Positions 34,503 to 43,409 of a DNA stretch of 64,000 bases are shown in pieces; the first letter of the stretch is position 1, and every line of letters starts with the position of its first letter. The translations under genes were made by a program, and so were the position numbers. Source of the stretch: Trinickia dabaoshanensis. GTDB taxonomy: Bacteria > Pseudomonadota > Gammaproteobacteria > Burkholderiales > Burkholderiaceae. The DNA lies in NCBI RefSeq assembly GCF_002879885.1, contig NZ_PNYA01000015.1, positions 62,001 to 126,000 on the forward strand, given 5' to 3'. The notes under the pieces are model-generated. The model worked only from the letters and a program-made list of their open reading frames with translations, made no database searches and was not told the origin of the DNA.

Positions 34503-35351
34503 ATGCTGCGCACATGGTTGGTTCGTCTCGTTGCGGGCATCGCGCTCGCCGGTGCTTGCACGGCGGGCGCGCAAGTGCTCGTGCCGCCGCTGACGGCCCG
34601 TGTGACGGATGAGACGGGCACGTTGACGCCTGAGCAAAAGAGCGCGCTCGAGCAGACATTGGCGCAGTTCGAGCGACGCAAAGGTACGCAAATCGCCGTC
34701 TTGATCGTACCGACGACGCAACCGGAGACGATCGAACAATATTCGCTGCGCGTCGTCGAGCAATGGAAGCTCGGACGCCGTGCCATCGACGACGGCGCAT
34801 TGCTGATCGTGGCCAAGAACGATCGCACGCTGCGTATCGAAGTGGGTTACGGCTTGGAAGGTGCGCTGAACGACGCGGTCAGCAGCCGGATCATCCGCGA
34901 GATCATCGTGCCGCGCTTTCGCGAGGGCGATTTTTACGGCGGCATTGCCGAGGGTGTCAATCGGATGATCGGCGTAGCCGACGGCGAAGCGCTGCCGCCT
35001 CCAAAAAGTGGAGCGGGGCGCGAATCGTCCGATCTATGGCGCCTTGCGCCGATCGTTTTCATGCTCGCGGTCGCGCTGGGCGGTGCACTGCGTGCGATCT
35101 TCGGCCGATTGCCCGGCGCGGCGATCGCCGGCGGCGGGGCGGCGTTGGTGGCGTGGTGGTTGACGTCGGCGCTCTTCGCAACCATCGCGGCGGGCCTGCT
35201 GGCATTCGTGTTCACGCTGGCCGGGACGGGGTTGGGCGGCTATGTCGGCACCTATGGGTTCGGCCGGCGCGGCGGGTCGGGCGATAGGAACGGCGGATTC
35301 CACGGGGGAGGCGGTGGCTTCGGTGGCGGCGGCGCATCGGGGAGGTGGTGA
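34503..35351 (+). CDS. TPM-domain protein, YgcG-like, membrane anchored
   Basis: A 282-aa protein with a signal peptide (LVRLVAGIALAGACTAGAQV), then a TPM domain (residues ~28-155; VTDETGTLTPEQKSALEQTL, RKGTQIAVLIVPT, DDGALLIVAKNDRTLRIEVG, RIIREIIVPRFREGDFYGGI), then two or three hydrophobic segments (~180-255) and a Gly-rich tail ending in GGGGFGGGGASGRW. That layout is the YgcG form. It begins 2 bp after the lemA stop. The Gly-rich tail after the membrane segments is a family trait; TPM domains can bind metal, but the function is not established. Confidence 0.9.
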   Translation: MLRTWLVRLVAGIALAGACTAGAQVLVPPLTARVTDETGTLTPEQKSALEQTLAQFERRKGTQIAVLIVPTTQPETIEQYSLRVVEQWKLGRRAIDDGALLIVAKNDRTLRIEVGYGLEGALNDAVSSRIIREIIVPRFREGDFYGGIAEGVNRMIGVADGEALPPPKSGAGRESSDLWRLAPIVFMLAVALGGALRAIFGRLPGAAIAGGGAALVAWWLTSALFATIAAGLLAFVFTLAGTGLGGYVGTYGFGRRGGSGDRNGGFHGGGGGFGGGGASGRW

Positions 35352-35353
35352 CA

Positions 35354-35851
35354 ATGAACGCCCGGCGTATCGTTCGACATTTGCTGACCACGCATTCGAC
35401 GCTTTCGCGCGCATTCGATCGGGACACGTTGCGCTCTATCGAAGCGGCGGTGGTGTCGTGCAACGCGCAGCACGTGGGCGAAGTGTGCTTCGCCGTCGAA
35501 GGCGCGCTCCATAGCGCGGCGTTGCTACGCGATCAGTCGCCGCGAGAACGCGGGATCGAGGTGTTCGCGCAGCTTCGCGTATGGGATACCGAGTACAACA
35601 ACGGGGTGTTGATCTACGTGCTTCTCGCCGACCGGGCCGTGGAGATTGTGGCGGACCGTGCGGTTCATGCCCGGGTCGGCATCCAAGAATGGCAAGCGAT
35701 TTGCGACGCAATGCAGGCGGCGTTCGGTCGCGGCGCGTATCGTGATGGCGCGCTAAACGGTATCCGTGCGGTCGGGCAGCACCTGCAACGACATTTCCCG
35801 GTAAGCGGACCGGGCCGCGATCCGATGCCGAGCGTGCACGTGATTTCTTGA
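35354..35851 (+). CDS. TPM-domain protein, second copy, soluble
   Basis: A 165-aa TPM-domain protein without signal peptide or membrane helices, the companion often found after the larger YgcG-like gene. Visible: IEAAVVSCNAQHVGEVCFAV, AQLRVWDTEYNNGVLIYVLL, DRAVEIVADRAVHARVGIQE and AFGRGAYRDGALNGI. The ATG at 35354 is preferred over GTG at 35348 because GGAGG lies eight bases upstream. It overlaps nothing and ends the lemA operon; the convergent ArsR gene ends 64 bp away. Confidence 0.87.
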   Translation: MNARRIVRHLLTTHSTLSRAFDRDTLRSIEAAVVSCNAQHVGEVCFAVEGALHSAALLRDQSPRERGIEVFAQLRVWDTEYNNGVLIYVLLADRAVEIVADRAVHARVGIQEWQAICDAMQAAFGRGAYRDGALNGIRAVGQHLQRHFPVSGPGRDPMPSVHVIS

Positions 35852-35915
35852 CGGAGCGCCGCCCAACATCTTCACGTGGACCGGCCTCGGGGGTAGGCCG
35901 TTTTCACGAGTCGCA

Positions 35916-36248
35916 TCATAGATGCCGGTAAACCTGATCGGCAAACGTCCGTATTACCTCTTCATTGCGCGAGAGAAACATCCATTGTCCGACTCGCGTC
36001 GAGACGAGGAGTTTCGCTTCGACGAGAACGGCGAGGTGCGCCGATACAGTCGACTGAGAGCGTCCACTGCGTGTCTGGATTGTGTGCGCAGGCACGCCGT
36101 GGCCGAAATCGACATAGCCCGCCGGAAACGCATCGGCCGGAGACTTCAACCACACCAGGATATTTCGCCGTAGCGGACTGGCGAGTGCCTTGTGAATTCG
36201 ATTTGCGTTGATCATTGCATCTTGTCGTTGTTTGCCCGCTTCGCTCAT
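35916..36248 (-). CDS. ArsR-family winged-helix regulator
   Basis: A 110-aa ArsR/SmtB-fold regulator. LASPLRRNILVWL and GRSQSTVSAHLAVLVEAKL are the first helix and recognition helix, followed by the wing around VSTRVGQWMFLSRNEE. The metal-binding ELCVCDL-type motif is absent, so it probably senses something other than metal. It is the last gene of an apparent sucA-pfpI-arsR operon: its start is 4 bp after the pfpI stop. Target unknown, likely its own operon. Confidence 0.85.
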   Translation of the reverse strand: MSEAGKQRQDAMINANRIHKALASPLRRNILVWLKSPADAFPAGYVDFGHGVPAHTIQTRSGRSQSTVSAHLAVLVEAKLLVSTRVGQWMFLSRNEEVIRTFADQVYRHL

Positions 36249-36252
36249 GGTT

Positions 36253-36831
36253 TCAACCTAGCGGTTTCAATAGCGTTTTGGCGATCGTCCGCACGGCGCT
36301 TTCTCCAAGATCCTCACGCACGAACGACAACGCTAAGTGGATCCCGGCACTCGCGCCGCCCGACGAATAGAGGTTGCCATCTTTCAGGCAGCCGGGGCTG
36401 GAGATGACGTGCACGTGCGGATATTCGTTTGCGAGGCGGTGGGCGTCGCGCCAATGCGTGGTGAGCCAGCGACGGTCGGCGAGGCCCGCGCGAGCCAATA
36501 GGAACGCACCGTTGGAAATGCAGGCGAGTCTGCGCGTGGTAGGCCCGGAGTTCCTGAGCCATGCGACGAGTTCGCGATGCTCACCAGGCGAACTCATGGC
36601 AGGAGAGCCCGGCACCACGACCGCGTCGAATGGCGCGTGCGTTTCCAACAGACATAGCGTCGTACCCACAGCCGTGCCATTGGAAGACACGACGGGCCCA
36701 GGCGAGGGACCGACGAGATGCGGTTCGTAAAGTGCCTTGCCGGACAGGCGATTGGCTTCATGAAGCACGTCCATTGGCCCGCTGACCTCGAGCAGTTGGA
36801 ATCCCGTATAGAGCATCATCGCGACACGCAT
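36253..36831 (-). CDS. DJ-1/PfpI family protein
   Basis: A 192-aa DJ-1/PfpI-superfamily protein. It starts MRVAMMLYTGFQLLEVSGPM and has the nucleophile-elbow region LACISNGAFLLARAG, in which the usual catalytic Cys position reads as S-N-G preceded by C (ACISNG), then HWRDAHRL and YSSGGASAGIHLALSFV. This is the isonitrile hydratase/GlxA-like subgroup. It sits 6 bp after sucA and 4 bp before arsR. It resembles the N-terminal half of the GlxA-type regulator at 40066, on the other side of sucA. Substrate unknown. Confidence 0.85.
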   Translation of the reverse strand: MRVAMMLYTGFQLLEVSGPMDVLHEANRLSGKALYEPHLVGPSPGPVVSSNGTAVGTTLCLLETHAPFDAVVVPGSPAMSSPGEHRELVAWLRNSGPTTRRLACISNGAFLLARAGLADRRWLTTHWRDAHRLANEYPHVHVISSPGCLKDGNLYSSGGASAGIHLALSFVREDLGESAVRTIAKTLLKPLG

Positions 36832-36837
36832 GCGCCG

Positions 36838-39678
36838 TTACCCGGCAAACGCCTGCTCGACCAGCGCGGATTGCCGAGCCGCGTGCGCGGAGTGGTAGCC
36901 GGGTGCGGTCGACGCGCCGGCACCGGGACCGGCGTAGCGCAGGGTCGCGCCCGCAGGCAAGAGGTCGCGCAGTTGCGGCTCGACGAAACTCCATGCACCC
37001 TGGTTGCGCGACTCCTCCTGGCACCAGACGACGGTCTTCAGGTTGGTGTAGCGCGCGAGTTCGGCGGCCAGTTCTCCTGCGGGGAACGGATAGAGCTGCT
37101 CGAGACGGATGATCGGCGTATTGCTCCCTGTCGCACGCCGATGCTCGAGCAACTCGAAATACACCTTGCCCGTTGCCACGATAGCGCGCTCGACGCGTGA
37201 TGTCTCCCGAGCCTCGATCTGGGTTTCCGGCAGCACTTCGTGGAATTCTCCCTCGCTCAGCGCTTCCAACGTGCTGACCGCTTCAGGATGCCGCAGCAAC
37301 GACTTTGGCGTCATGACGATGAGCGGGCGTCGAGCGGCGGCGAGCCCTTGCTTGCGCAGCAAATGGAAAAGCTGCGCGGGCGTGGTGGGCTGAGCGACGC
37401 GCATGTTCTCCTGCGCGCTTAGCTGCAGGTAGCGTTCGAGTCTCGCCGATGCGTGCTCTGGCCCCGTGCCTTCCTGCCCGTGAGGCAGGAAGAGTGTGAG
37501 TCCGCTGCGTTGCCCCCACTTTGCGGCGCCCGCTGCGATGAACTGGTCGATCACCACCTGCGCGCCGTTTGCGAAGTCGCCGAATTGCGCTTCCCAGATC
37601 ACCAAGGCGTCCCGGTTCACTGTCGTGTAGCCGTACTCGAACGCGAGCACGGCCGACTCGGAGAGAATGGAGTTCGTCACGCTGAAGCGGCCTTGCTTCG
37701 TCGTGCCTGCTTCGCCGATATGATCGAGCGGAATATGCACGCCCTCCGGCCGGTTCACTCGCGTTTGATCGTGCAAGACGGCATGGCGATGATTGAAGGT
37801 CCCGCGTGCGCTGTCCTGCCCGCTTAGTCGCACGCCGACTCCTTCGCCGAGTAGCGACGCGAACGCCAGATGCTCTCCCATGCCCCAATCGAGCGGACGT
37901 TTTCCGGCGGCCATTTCCCGGCGGCTCGTCATCACTTTCTTGACGAGAGGATGCAGCGCGAAGCCTTCCGGAACGTTCGATATCCGATGGGCGAGACTGC
38001 GCAGCCTTTCGGCTGAAGGCGTAGTGTTCGCGATTGCAGCGGTACTAAGCCGCGGCGCGTGCGCCTGCCGATCGGTGGGCGCATCGGAGCCGCCGGTTTC
38101 TTTGGCTTGCTCGAGAAGCTCGCGGCGCGCATCGAGGTAGCCTTGGGCTTCGTCGGCTGTCACCACGCCTTGTTGAATCAACTTGCGCGCATAGAGCGTC
38201 CTGACGCCAGGATGACTTGCGATCGCGCGATACATCATCGGTTGCGTGATGCTCGGGGTGTCCTGTTCCTGGTGTCCGTATCGCCGGAAGCACACGAGAT
38301 CGATCACGACGCTCCGCTGGAATTCGGTTCGATAGTCGAGGGCCAGGCGCACTGCCATCGCGACGGCTTCCGGGTCGTCGCCGTTCACGTGCAAGATCGG
38401 CGCCTCGATCATCTTCGCGACGTCCGTGGTGTAGAACGACGAACGCGCATCGCGCGGGTCGGAAGTCGTGAACCCGATTTGATTGTTGACGACGACGTGT
38501 ACCGTGCCGCCTGTACCGTACCCGCGTGTGTAGGACAGGCTCAAGGTTTCCATCACGACCCCTTGGCCGGACATCGCCGCGTCGCCGTGAATCTCGACCG
38601 GCAGAACCTGGGCGCCGTCGGTGCTGCCCAGGGCCTCGCCCTTGGCGCGCGCCATGCCTTGCACGACCGGGTTCACGATTTCCAGATGCGATGGATTGAA
38701 TGCGAGCGTCACGTCGACCTGGCCATCAGGCGTATCGACCTGACTGGCGAAGCCCTTGTGATATTTGACATCGCCGGCGAGAAGGCTTTCCGGATCTTTG
38801 CCGTCGAATTCGTCGAACAGCGTGCGCAGCGGCTTGCCCACGGTATTGACCAAAACATTCAGGCGTCCGCGATGCGCCATGCCCATCACCACTGAACGAA
38901 CCTTCTTCGACGCGCCGTACTGCACGATTTCATCGAGCAGCGCGATCAACGATTCCCCGCCCTCGAGCGAGAATCGCGTTTGTCCGATATAGCCCGCGTG
39001 CAGGTACTTTTCGAAGCCTTCGGCTGCGGTCAGTCGTTCGAGCAGTCTGCGCTTTTGCGCAGGCTGCAGCGATGGTGTCGCGCGTGTGGATTCGAGCCGC
39101 ATTTGCCACCAGCGTCGCTGCTCAGCGTCCGTGAGGTGCATGAACTCCGCGCCGAGCGTGCCGGTGTACGTCTGCTCCAGCGCCGTGACGAGTTGTTGCA
39201 GCGTAGCGTCGTCGTCGAACAGGAACGTGTCGGCGGTGCTGAATTTCGTCGACATGTCCGCGGCTGTGAGCCCATAGTAGGCCGGTGTCAATTCGGCGTA
39301 CGCACGGGGCGGCATCCAGGCCAGCGGCTCGAGATTGGCCGCGCGCGTGCCGATCATCCGAAACGCGGCGATGAGAGACTGTACCGCGACTTGCTTGCGT
39401 GCAAGGGCAAGGCCGGAGTCGGGGGCGAGGGCGCCATTGGGCCGGACGGCCAGGCCCACCGGCTGCTTGGCCAGTTCGACGAAGCTCGAAATGACCGGAG
39501 CATGCGGCTGGTCATCGCGATCGCTGCCGTCCATAGCAGGTGTTTCACGCAGTGCATCGAACCACGTCCGCCATTCAATGGCGACCGCATCCGGATCGGC
39601 CAGGTATGCTTCATACTGCTCTTCGATATAAGGGGCGTTGCCCCCGAAGAGGAAAGAGGTTTGACGTTCCTTCAACAT
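36838..39678 (-). CDS. sucA: 2-oxoglutarate dehydrogenase E1 (SucA/OdhA), orphan copy
   Basis: A 946-aa thiamine-diphosphate decarboxylase, full length for the E1 of 2-oxoglutarate dehydrogenase. Motifs: FLFGGNAPYIEEQYEAYLAD at the N-terminus, VVMGMAHRGRLNVLVNTVGK, IHGDAAMSGQGVVMETLSLS, NNQIGFTTSDPRDARSS, FRRYGHQEQDTPS and the C-terminal VWCQEESRNQGAWSFVEPQL. Start 39678 is chosen so that the protein starts MLKERQTSFLF. It is not next to sucB or lpd as in the usual operon; the following genes are pfpI and arsR. It may be a second E1 used under other conditions, or the only copy relocated. No broken motif was seen. Confidence 0.93.
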   Translation of the reverse strand: MLKERQTSFLFGGNAPYIEEQYEAYLADPDAVAIEWRTWFDALRETPAMDGSDRDDQPHAPVISSFVELAKQPVGLAVRPNGALAPDSGLALARKQVAVQSLIAAFRMIGTRAANLEPLAWMPPRAYAELTPAYYGLTAADMSTKFSTADTFLFDDDATLQQLVTALEQTYTGTLGAEFMHLTDAEQRRWWQMRLESTRATPSLQPAQKRRLLERLTAAEGFEKYLHAGYIGQTRFSLEGGESLIALLDEIVQYGASKKVRSVVMGMAHRGRLNVLVNTVGKPLRTLFDEFDGKDPESLLAGDVKYHKGFASQVDTPDGQVDVTLAFNPSHLEIVNPVVQGMARAKGEALGSTDGAQVLPVEIHGDAAMSGQGVVMETLSLSYTRGYGTGGTVHVVVNNQIGFTTSDPRDARSSFYTTDVAKMIEAPILHVNGDDPEAVAMAVRLALDYRTEFQRSVVIDLVCFRRYGHQEQDTPSITQPMMYRAIASHPGVRTLYARKLIQQGVVTADEAQGYLDARRELLEQAKETGGSDAPTDRQAHAPRLSTAAIANTTPSAERLRSLAHRISNVPEGFALHPLVKKVMTSRREMAAGKRPLDWGMGEHLAFASLLGEGVGVRLSGQDSARGTFNHRHAVLHDQTRVNRPEGVHIPLDHIGEAGTTKQGRFSVTNSILSESAVLAFEYGYTTVNRDALVIWEAQFGDFANGAQVVIDQFIAAGAAKWGQRSGLTLFLPHGQEGTGPEHASARLERYLQLSAQENMRVAQPTTPAQLFHLLRKQGLAAARRPLIVMTPKSLLRHPEAVSTLEALSEGEFHEVLPETQIEARETSRVERAIVATGKVYFELLEHRRATGSNTPIIRLEQLYPFPAGELAAELARYTNLKTVVWCQEESRNQGAWSFVEPQLRDLLPAGATLRYAGPGAGASTAPGYHSAHAARQSALVEQAFAG

Positions 39679-40065
39679 GTTCAGTCTGCCCTTGGTCGGT
39701 GCGCGGCCCGGCATCGTCCGCGATAGGTGAGTGACGGCAATAACGCCTACCGGGTACGCCCGGGTTGCCTGTCGAGCCGCAATCGTGAATACAGTCTAGT
39801 GACGGGGACCCGCGAGGGAAATGCGCGCGTGGTGCTGCGGCCTGCCAATTAATGAACGTTTTGGGCCACGCCCGCCGAATCGCCCCCCGTTGCCGCCGCC
39901 ATACGACTCGGCGCGTTCGGCGACGACTTGTTACACGGAAGCACAAGACTTTTTCCTAGGACAGGCGGCACTCGATGCGGGCGATGCATTAAGCTGCGCC
40001 AGCGTGCTCGTTAGGGCAGTAAGTTATGAAACGCAAACGTTGCTATCACCAGTGAAGGTCACGGC
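39679..40065. promoter_or_regulatory. Divergent intergenic region sucA / glxA-type regulator
   Basis: A 387-bp stretch between the leftward sucA operon and the rightward AraC/GlxA-type regulator, a common position for the operator of such a regulator. I saw no strong dyad, terminator or short gene. Reading frames in it are shadows of the sucA 5' end. Confidence 0.4.
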
Positions 40066-41031
40066 ATGAAAGTCGCCATTGTTGTATTCGATGGTGTGCA
40101 GGCGCTAGATGTTGCAGGCCCACTCGACGTGTTTGCGGAGGCGAACGCTTTCCTCCCGGACCATCAGCGCTATGAGGTGACGCTCGTCGGCCGGGAGGCG
40201 GGCGTCGTAACGTGCTCGAACGGCATGCAGCTGGCGGTTTCGCTCGGCTATGCCGATGGCGACGCTCAATGGGATCTGCTGGTCGTAGCGGGAGGTCCGA
40301 AGTTGCCCGACATGCATCCGTCAGACGATCTGCTCGCCTGGCTGCAAAAGCAGGCGAGCTGCGCAAGCCGCTTCGGGTCCGTTTGCAACGGCGCATTCGT
40401 GCTGGCCCGCGCCGGCCTTCTGGATGGCAAGGATGTTACGACCCATTGGTCGGACGCCGGCCGTCTCTCCGACGAATTCCCGCAGGCCAACGTACAGCCC
40501 GATCGGATTTTCGTTCGGGACGGACGGCTATTCACTTCTGCGGGCGTCACCGCAGGTATCGATCTGTGCTTGGCGCTCGTTGCGGAAGATTGGGGCCACG
40601 AATTGGCCGTGCGCGTAGCGAAACGCCTCGTGGTGTACATCCAGCGCGAAGGCGGCCAATCTCAGTACAGTCCGTATATCGGGGCCGGCAAGGACGAGGA
40701 CACGATACTCGGCAAGGTGTATCGATACGTGAGCGAGCACATCACCGATACCCTCTCGATCGAGGTGCTCGCTAATGCGGCCGCGGTTAGCCGCCGCACC
40801 TTGTCGCGCGTATTTTCGAAACACGCGAAGGTCACGCCTTCCATATTCGTCGAGCAGGTTCGCGTCGATTCTGCTAGAAAACTGCTCGAAGAGACGGACG
40901 TCCCACTCAAGACAGTGGCGTTCAAATGCGGTTTTCATAGCGCCACGCATATGCGCACGACGTTCTCGCGGCGCCTGAATGTCACGCCAAAGCAATATCG
41001 CCTTCGTTTCAGGGGGGAGGCGAGTGCGTAG
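40066..41031 (+). CDS. GlxA-family transcriptional regulator (DJ-1 + AraC HTH)
   Basis: A 321-aa regulator with two parts: an N-terminal DJ-1/PfpI-like sensor domain (residues ~1-185; VAIVVFDGVQALDVAGPLDV, SVCNGAFVLARAGLLDG, TTHWSDAGRL, TSAGVTAGIDLCLALV) and a C-terminal AraC/XylS double helix-turn-helix (~215-315; ANAAAVSRRTLSRVFSKHAK, FIEQVRVDSARKLL-like and FKCGFHSATHMRTTFSRRLN). Such proteins control catabolic or stress genes. Its sensor domain is related to the PfpI protein at 36253; with sucA between, one regulon is plausible. It is followed by the Mug gene with a small overlap. Confidence 0.92.
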   Translation: MKVAIVVFDGVQALDVAGPLDVFAEANAFLPDHQRYEVTLVGREAGVVTCSNGMQLAVSLGYADGDAQWDLLVVAGGPKLPDMHPSDDLLAWLQKQASCASRFGSVCNGAFVLARAGLLDGKDVTTHWSDAGRLSDEFPQANVQPDRIFVRDGRLFTSAGVTAGIDLCLALVAEDWGHELAVRVAKRLVVYIQREGGQSQYSPYIGAGKDEDTILGKVYRYVSEHITDTLSIEVLANAAAVSRRTLSRVFSKHAKVTPSIFVEQVRVDSARKLLEETDVPLKTVAFKCGFHSATHMRTTFSRRLNVTPKQYRLRFRGEASA

Positions 41032-41575
41032 CGGCGGCTATGCGGCGGGGCAAGCGAACGCAGCTGCGGCCCAACATCTTCCCGACCTCATTGCGCCGGG
41101 CTTATCGGTACTGTTTTGTGGAATCAATCCCGGTATGAGGGCGGCATCGACGGGACATCATTTTTCGGGCAGGGGGAATCGGTTCTGGAGAGTTCTCCAT
41201 CGAGCTGGGTTTACACCCGAAGAAATGAGCCCGGAGCACGACCGTCGATTGTTGGAGTGCGGCTTTGGCCTGACGACGGCCGTCTCGCGGGCGACGGCAC
41301 GCGCGGACCAATTGTCGAGCAAGGAGATCCGGGCCGCTGCGGCGCAGCTCGAACAGAAAATCCAACGATATGCGCCGAGGTTCGTCGCCTTTCTCGGCAA
41401 GATAGCGCTCGCCGAAATCTCCGGCAAGCGCGATATCCGGTGGGGATTGCAAACCGGCAGTTTCGGTGGCGCACGCGTCTGGGTCTTGCCCAATCCGAGC
41501 GGCCTGAACCGGTCGTTCGACTTCGACGCGCTCGTGGCCGCCTACCGCGAGCTTCGAGTCGCGGCCGCGTGCTAG
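41024..41575 (+). CDS. mug: G/U mismatch-specific DNA glycosylase Mug
   Basis: A 183-aa member of the Mug/TDG branch of uracil-DNA glycosylases, which removes uracil or ethenocytosine opposite guanine. Motif A is LFCGINPGM with the catalytic Asn, HHFSGRGNRFWRVLHRAGF follows, and motif B is WVLPNPSGLNRS. The start is uncertain: a GTG at 41024 overlaps the regulator stop by 8 bp and has GGGGAGG very close upstream, while an ATG at 40979 would overlap by 53 bp. Either way the domain is intact, as it begins around residue 12. Probably translationally coupled to the regulator gene. Confidence 0.87.
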   Translation: MRSGGYAAGQANAAAAQHLPDLIAPGLSVLFCGINPGMRAASTGHHFSGRGNRFWRVLHRAGFTPEEMSPEHDRRLLECGFGLTTAVSRATARADQLSSKEIRAAAAQLEQKIQRYAPRFVAFLGKIALAEISGKRDIRWGLQTGSFGGARVWVLPNPSGLNRSFDFDALVAAYRELRVAAAC

Positions 41576-41789
41576 TGCTTCCCGACGGCGATTGGCGCGT
41601 ATCCGCATAAAGTTCCGACGCAAGGGCCTGGCAACATTCTTGTACAAGATGGCCCAAAACCAAACCGGCCCGGGCTTTTCGTAATCCAGCTCATCTCTGA
41701 CAATAAAGCTCTCGGCAGACGGCAGGAATTGGCGGCCTTCCGACGAAATTCCATATTAATCAGTAATCCTAAGTTAATCCGATTCGACC

Positions 41790-43397
41790 ATGACGACAGT
41801 GAACCCTTTGACGGATGGAACGGGAGCGGCCACGATTTTGATGTCGCCGGATCGAAGCTCCGCGCGGCCCGAATCCGCACCCGCGGCCACTGAGTTTACG
41901 ACCCGGATTGCTGTGGGACTGATCGGCATGTTGTTCGCTTCGTTGCTGGCCATTCTCAACGAGCAAGTTACCGCTGCGGCGATGGCCGATATTCAGGGGG
42001 CGCTGCTGATCGGACATGACGACGGAACTTGGCTGACCGCGCTCTTCGAAGCGGCCAACGTGGCCACGATGGCGTTTGCGCCATGGTTCGGCGTGACTTT
42101 CACGCTGAAGCGGTTCACGATGGGGGCGGTACTCGCCACCATGCTTTTCGGATTGCTGTGCCCGCTTGCGACGAATCCGGCGATGCTCTATGTCTTGCGC
42201 ATCTTGCAGGGAATCGCGGGAGGGTGTCTGCCTCCCATGCTCATCATCGTCGCGTTGCGCTATTTGCCTGCGAAATTCAAGCTGTATGGCCTCGCAGGCT
42301 ATGCGCTCACCGCTACCTTCGGTCCCGCGCTCGGCACGCCGTTAGCCGCATTGTGGACGGAGTTCGTCGACTGGCGCATGGCGTTTTGGCAAGTCGTCCC
42401 GCTCGGCGTGCTGTGTTGCATCGCAATCCAGAAGGGGCTTCCGGCCGACACGGCGAAGCTCGAACGGTTTCGGTCGTTCAACTGGATCGGTTTCGTCACC
42501 GGCTTCCCCGCGTTCGCCATGCTCGTGACGGGGCTCTTGCAGGGCGACCGCCTCGACTGGTTCGGATCGGAGTTGATTTGCGCCATGTTTGGCGGCGGGG
42601 CGCTACTGCTCGTGATATTCCTCGTCAACGAATGGTTTCAGCCCGTGCCGTTTTTCAAGCTCCAACTGCTTGCCCGCAGAAATTTCGCGCATGGGCTCGC
42701 GACGTTGCTCGGGACCGTGACGTTGCTGGTCGGCCTGGCGGCGATACCCGGGCAATCGCTTGCCGCCATTCATGGTTACAGGCCGCTGCAGACTGCACCG
42801 CTCTCGTTGTTACTCGCGGTCCCGCTGCTCGTGACGCTTCCGTTGACGTCGGCATTCTTGAATACGCGGCGCGCCGATCATCGTTGGGTGATCGCGACAG
42901 GCCTGTCCCTGATGTTCGGGACATGTGTCATGGGTAGCTTCATGACGTCCGATTGGATTCGCAACAATTTTTATCTGCTGCAGTCGCTGCAGATCGTCGC
43001 GCAGCCTATGGTGATTATGTCGATTCTGATGGGGGTCACGACCGGCTTGCCGCCAACGGAAGGTCCGTTCGCCTCGGCGATGTTCAACACCGTGAAGACG
43101 TTTTCCGCCGCCATCGCTACGGCTTTGATTCAGGCAATGGGGACCGCACGCGAGCACTTTCACTCGAACATGCTCGTCGACCAGTTGGGAAACCGTACTG
43201 CCGCCATGAGCTCCGGCGTCTACGGGCACGATGCGTTGGGGCAACTTGCGCATCGCGTCCACGAGCAAGCCCTCGTACTGACATTTGCCGATCTTTATCG
43301 CGTGATGGCATGTGTTGCCATCGCTCTTCTTTTCCTTGTTCCTGTGCTGCCGGTGCGAATTTTCCCGCCGTGGAGCACGACACCCTCTTCGAAGTGA
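41790..43397 (+). CDS. MFS exporter, DHA2/EmrB-like, of a tripartite pump
   Basis: A 535-aa, probably 14-helix MFS transporter of the drug:H+ antiporter-2 class. It starts MTTVNPLTDGTGAATIL, has a first helix IAVGLIGMLFASLLAILNEQ, and the characteristic segments GTWLTALFEAANVATMAF, VLRILQGIAGGCLPPMLI and NEWFQPVPFFKLQLLARRNF. The next genes encode an EmrA-like adaptor (12 bp away) and a NodT-like outer-membrane factor, so the three form one pump across both membranes. Its substrate is unknown; with a phenazine operon elsewhere in the window, export of such a compound is possible but not supported by adjacency. Confidence 0.9.
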   Translation: MTTVNPLTDGTGAATILMSPDRSSARPESAPAATEFTTRIAVGLIGMLFASLLAILNEQVTAAAMADIQGALLIGHDDGTWLTALFEAANVATMAFAPWFGVTFTLKRFTMGAVLATMLFGLLCPLATNPAMLYVLRILQGIAGGCLPPMLIIVALRYLPAKFKLYGLAGYALTATFGPALGTPLAALWTEFVDWRMAFWQVVPLGVLCCIAIQKGLPADTAKLERFRSFNWIGFVTGFPAFAMLVTGLLQGDRLDWFGSELICAMFGGGALLLVIFLVNEWFQPVPFFKLQLLARRNFAHGLATLLGTVTLLVGLAAIPGQSLAAIHGYRPLQTAPLSLLLAVPLLVTLPLTSAFLNTRRADHRWVIATGLSLMFGTCVMGSFMTSDWIRNNFYLLQSLQIVAQPMVIMSILMGVTTGLPPTEGPFASAMFNTVKTFSAAIATALIQAMGTAREHFHSNMLVDQLGNRTAAMSSGVYGHDALGQLAHRVHEQALVLTFADLYRVMACVAIALLFLVPVLPVRIFPPWSTTPSSK

Positions 43398-43409
43398 GGA
43401 TCGCTTTTC

